Shown here: piece by piece, positions 4,744-6,171 of the stretch
How the letters are laid out: the number at the start of each line of letters is the position of its first letter
Numbering within the stretch: position 1 is the stretch's first letter
Assembly (NCBI GenBank): GCA_028714595.1
Contig: JAQTMD010000097.1
Location: 1 to 6,171, forward strand
Direction of reading: 5' to 3'
DNA length: 6,171 nucleotides
Origin: Candidatus Omnitrophota bacterium
GTDB lineage: Bacteria; Omnitrophota; Gorgyraeia; Gygaellales; Profunditerraquicolaceae
The notes under the pieces: model-generated
Databases searched by the model: none
What the model was told of the DNA's origin: nothing
What the model saw: only the letters and a program-made list of their open reading frames with translations
Position numbers and translations under genes: made by a program

Positions 4744-5535
4744 TCAGGTCCCCCCGCCCTCGGCGTACCCGCGCATGGCCAGGATATAGCCCAGCCCCGC
4801 GGTGCCTCTGATCTTGAGCGGTATCCTGCGTTCGTCCGCAGAAATCCATATCTCGAACCGCTCGGGGATGCTGACAAAATGATACGCGTTGAACACGCCC
4901 GAAGGAACTCTCACCTCTTCGACCCCCTGGAGCCGGATGGTGAATTTCTGTGTCGGCAGGTTCGCAGTGAACGTCCAACCGGGCTCAAAGCCGGTCACCC
5001 GCCTGACGGCGTAGGGCAGGAGGATCGCGTTATGGATGACGGCGTCTTTCCTGAAGTCTACAATGCTCTCTCTGCTGCCGGAGCGCTTTCGTACGGTGAG
5101 CAAAAAGTTCTCCTGGTCGTATTCCTCGGTTATGCGTTCCGTCCGGGGCCAGATAACCACTTCGCGCTCGACCCGCAGCGGCAGATGAGTCAGGGGATCG
5201 CTCAAAATCGTCTCACTATCCCGGAACCGGGCAAGGCGCGTGGTGAACGTGACCAGGTCCGCCGGTTTTGAGCCCAGCGTGGTGCGTTCCTTGTAATGGA
5301 ACTCGGCGCTTCCCAACCGCAGGACACCCATGGTCACATCGTAGGTTATTTTCTCGCCGAGCCGCTCCGGCACCGGGACCGCAGAGACTGCTGCCGGCCG
5401 GGGTATCAGCCCGGCCTGCCACCTGAACACAGGGACCATACGCAGCGGCTGTATCAGGGAATGCCGCCCCAGGAAATAAACGGCGGCGAGGATCACCAGA
5501 ATAAGGGAAAGCAGAGGCCGGGTGTATCTATGCAT
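4744..5535 (-). CDS. DUF3108 domain protein, probably membrane-anchored periplasmic
   Basis: The 263-residue product begins with a positively charged end and one hydrophobic helix (about residues 8-23, LLSLILVILAAVYFLG) with no lipobox, so it is probably an N-terminally anchored or Sec-exported protein. The remainder is beta-rich and matches DUF3108: it opens with LGEKITYDVTMGVLRLGSAEF and ends with FNAYHFVS, FEIWISADERRIPLKIRG and GLGYILAMRGY. The family is often described as outer-membrane or periplasmic with a lipocalin-like beta-structure and has no settled function. The frame extends to an ATG at 5613, but the ATG at 5535 places the hydrophobic segment at the N-terminus as in relatives. 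This start overlaps the stop of the upstream PPC gene by 8 nt and lacks a ribosome binding site, which points to translational coupling. Confidence 0.85.
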   Translation of the reverse strand: MHRYTRPLLSLILVILAAVYFLGRHSLIQPLRMVPVFRWQAGLIPRPAAVSAVPVPERLGEKITYDVTMGVLRLGSAEFHYKERTTLGSKPADLVTFTTRLARFRDSETILSDPLTHLPLRVEREVVIWPRTERITEEYDQENFLLTVRKRSGSRESIVDFRKDAVIHNAILLPYAVRRVTGFEPGWTFTANLPTQKFTIRLQGVEEVRVPSGVFNAYHFVSIPERFEIWISADERRIPLKIRGTAGLGYILAMRGYAEGGGT

Positions 5536-5977
5536 GACCGGAATAGATCTTAAGAAGGTTGAGGCCGGTGGCAGGATCAAGGGACTTGCCCGCCCGGCAG
5601 CCCTTGAGTTCAAAAACGACCGCCTCGATGACCAGAAAAACGCTGGTTTCTTTTCGCACGCAGCCGACTAATGCCGAATTCTTCTTACCCATGGCAGCGT
5701 GAATGTGTACTGCCGGACCTTTTGTGCCGGAAAAAACCGTGCCCGCGCCCATCACCTCCCAGCCGTCTTTGAACGTCTTCCAGTTGGGCTCAGGCGGGAT
5801 ACGGGGCTTTTTCGGGCCGGTAACGAGGCTCCCCGTGCGCAACGCGCCCAGAAAAAGCAATACCGCCGCTTTCAGGTGCCGGCGGCGGGCGAACCGTTCC
5901 AGCTCATCGACCAGGATATCCTTATCCGAGAACTTTAGCAGGAATATCCTGCCAAGACGTGCCGTGGTGTATTCCAT
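5528..5977 (-). CDS. Stand-alone PPC (DUF296) domain protein
   Basis: The 149-residue protein consists of a single PPC domain, known from plant AT-hook proteins and as stand-alone bacterial proteins that form trimers. Evidence is the opening RIFLLKFSDKDILVDELERFA pattern, the strand LLFLGALRTGSL (40-51), the HIHAAMG motif at 91-97, which is the hallmark of the family (two histidines likely to line a metal or ligand site), and the hydrophobic strand VFLVIEAVVFEL (113-124). It has no AT-hook or other DNA-binding segment, so the common annotation 'DNA-binding protein' is not supported. The usual GGH motif following HxH is replaced by LVGCV, which may reduce metal binding. The ATG lies 4 nt after the upstream stop with no obvious Shine-Dalgarno site, and its own stop overlaps the DUF3108 start. 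Confidence 0.85.
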   Translation of the reverse strand: MEYTTARLGRIFLLKFSDKDILVDELERFARRRHLKAAVLLFLGALRTGSLVTGPKKPRIPPEPNWKTFKDGWEVMGAGTVFSGTKGPAVHIHAAMGKKNSALVGCVRKETSVFLVIEAVVFELKGCRAGKSLDPATGLNLLKIYSGHA

Positions 5978-5981
5978 GGAG

Positions 5982-6171
5982 CTATGGCTTGACCCTGCGT
6001 TCGAATTCCCTCAGGCGGCGCTCCAGGTCTTCGGCAAGCAGCTTGAAATACTGGATCCTGCGTTCATACTCCTCGATCTTGTTCTTGATGCTCGGAAAGT
6101 GGTCGTAGATCTCGTTCTTGACGATTATACGGATGTATATCTTGAGCCTGATGATGAGCGTGATAATCAGG
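5982..6171 (-). CDS. C-terminal end of an unrecognised membrane/coiled-coil protein
   Basis: Sixty-two codons and a TAG stop are visible; the gene enters the window from beyond position 6171. The fragment starts with an Ile/Leu-rich segment interrupted by basic residues (LIITLIIRLKIYIRIIV), possibly the end of a membrane helix or an amphipathic helix. A highly charged helix rich in Glu, Arg and Lys follows with heptad-like spacing (KNKIEEYERRIQYFKLLAEDLERRL), suggesting a coiled coil. The protein ends REFERRVKP. No family is recognisable. It is probably the preceding gene of the same operon, as the PPC gene begins 4 nt after its stop. A long open frame with bacterial-looking composition and tight spacing supports it as real. 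Confidence 0.7.
   Translation of the reverse strand, partial: LIITLIIRLKIYIRIIVKNEIYDHFPSIKNKIEEYERRIQYFKLLAEDLERRLREFERRVKP

Noticed and set aside
3517..5271. A 584-codon open frame on the plus strand, antisense to nadA and the DUF3108 gene
   Set aside because: Its translation shows no recognisable family and has a composition typical of a reverse-frame shadow, while the minus strand carries nadA with all active-site motifs and a clear DUF3108 gene.
5536..5613. Start of the DUF3108 gene at ATG 5613
   Set aside because: It adds 26 residues before a good membrane anchor and overlaps the PPC gene by 86 nt; ATG 5535 gives a normal signal-anchor N-terminus.
1..6171. Mobile elements, CRISPR arrays, rRNA or tRNA genes
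   Set aside because: I saw no direct-repeat arrays, transposase or integrase frames, or structured RNA genes other than the leader; the window reads as ordinary chromosome apart from 67-432.

Overview
The window comes from a moderately GC-rich bacterial chromosome. All three stop codons end genes, so the standard code is in use, and every supportable gene lies on the minus strand. I could not fix the lineage. Short gene gaps, a stand-alone PPC-domain gene, a DUF3108 gene and a c-di-GMP-type riboswitch would suit an uncultured Omnitrophota-, Nitrospirota- or deltaproteobacterial-like genome, but that is only an impression.

Reading along the minus strand from 6171 to 1, there is first the C-terminal end of an unrecognised membrane/coiled-coil protein. 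It is followed by a PPC/DUF296 domain protein, a DUF3108 protein, quinolinate synthase (nadA), a small RluA-family pseudouridine synthase, undecaprenyl-diphosphatase (uppP), a PfkB-family sugar or nucleoside kinase and a GatB/YqeY-domain protein. Gaps are from -8 to 66 nt, so these eight genes look like one transcription unit. The gene content mixes NAD synthesis, RNA modification and peptidoglycan lipid-carrier recycling, as is common in compact operons.

After a 66-nt gap with a plausible promoter and a palindrome comes a lipoprotein with a peptidoglycan-binding domain (433-870).

The most interesting part is the 366-nt gene-free stretch 67-432. It holds a good sigma70-type promoter (384-412), then a long structured leader whose three conserved blocks match the class I cyclic-di-GMP (GEMM) riboswitch in the right order. 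The key ligand-contacting positions are present, but about 78 extra nucleotides sit at the base of P2. An intrinsic terminator (127-163) follows, whose 3' arm can instead pair with the very 5' end of the leader. A second hairpin (95-118) and a second promoter-like site (74-102) come next, and then the first 22 codons of a glycoside hydrolase family 1 enzyme that runs off the window at position 1. The second promoter would start transcription at or within 2 nt of the GH1 ATG, giving a leaderless mRNA. The layout suggests that a GH1 beta-glycosidase is controlled by cyclic di-GMP and may also have a leaderless bypass promoter.
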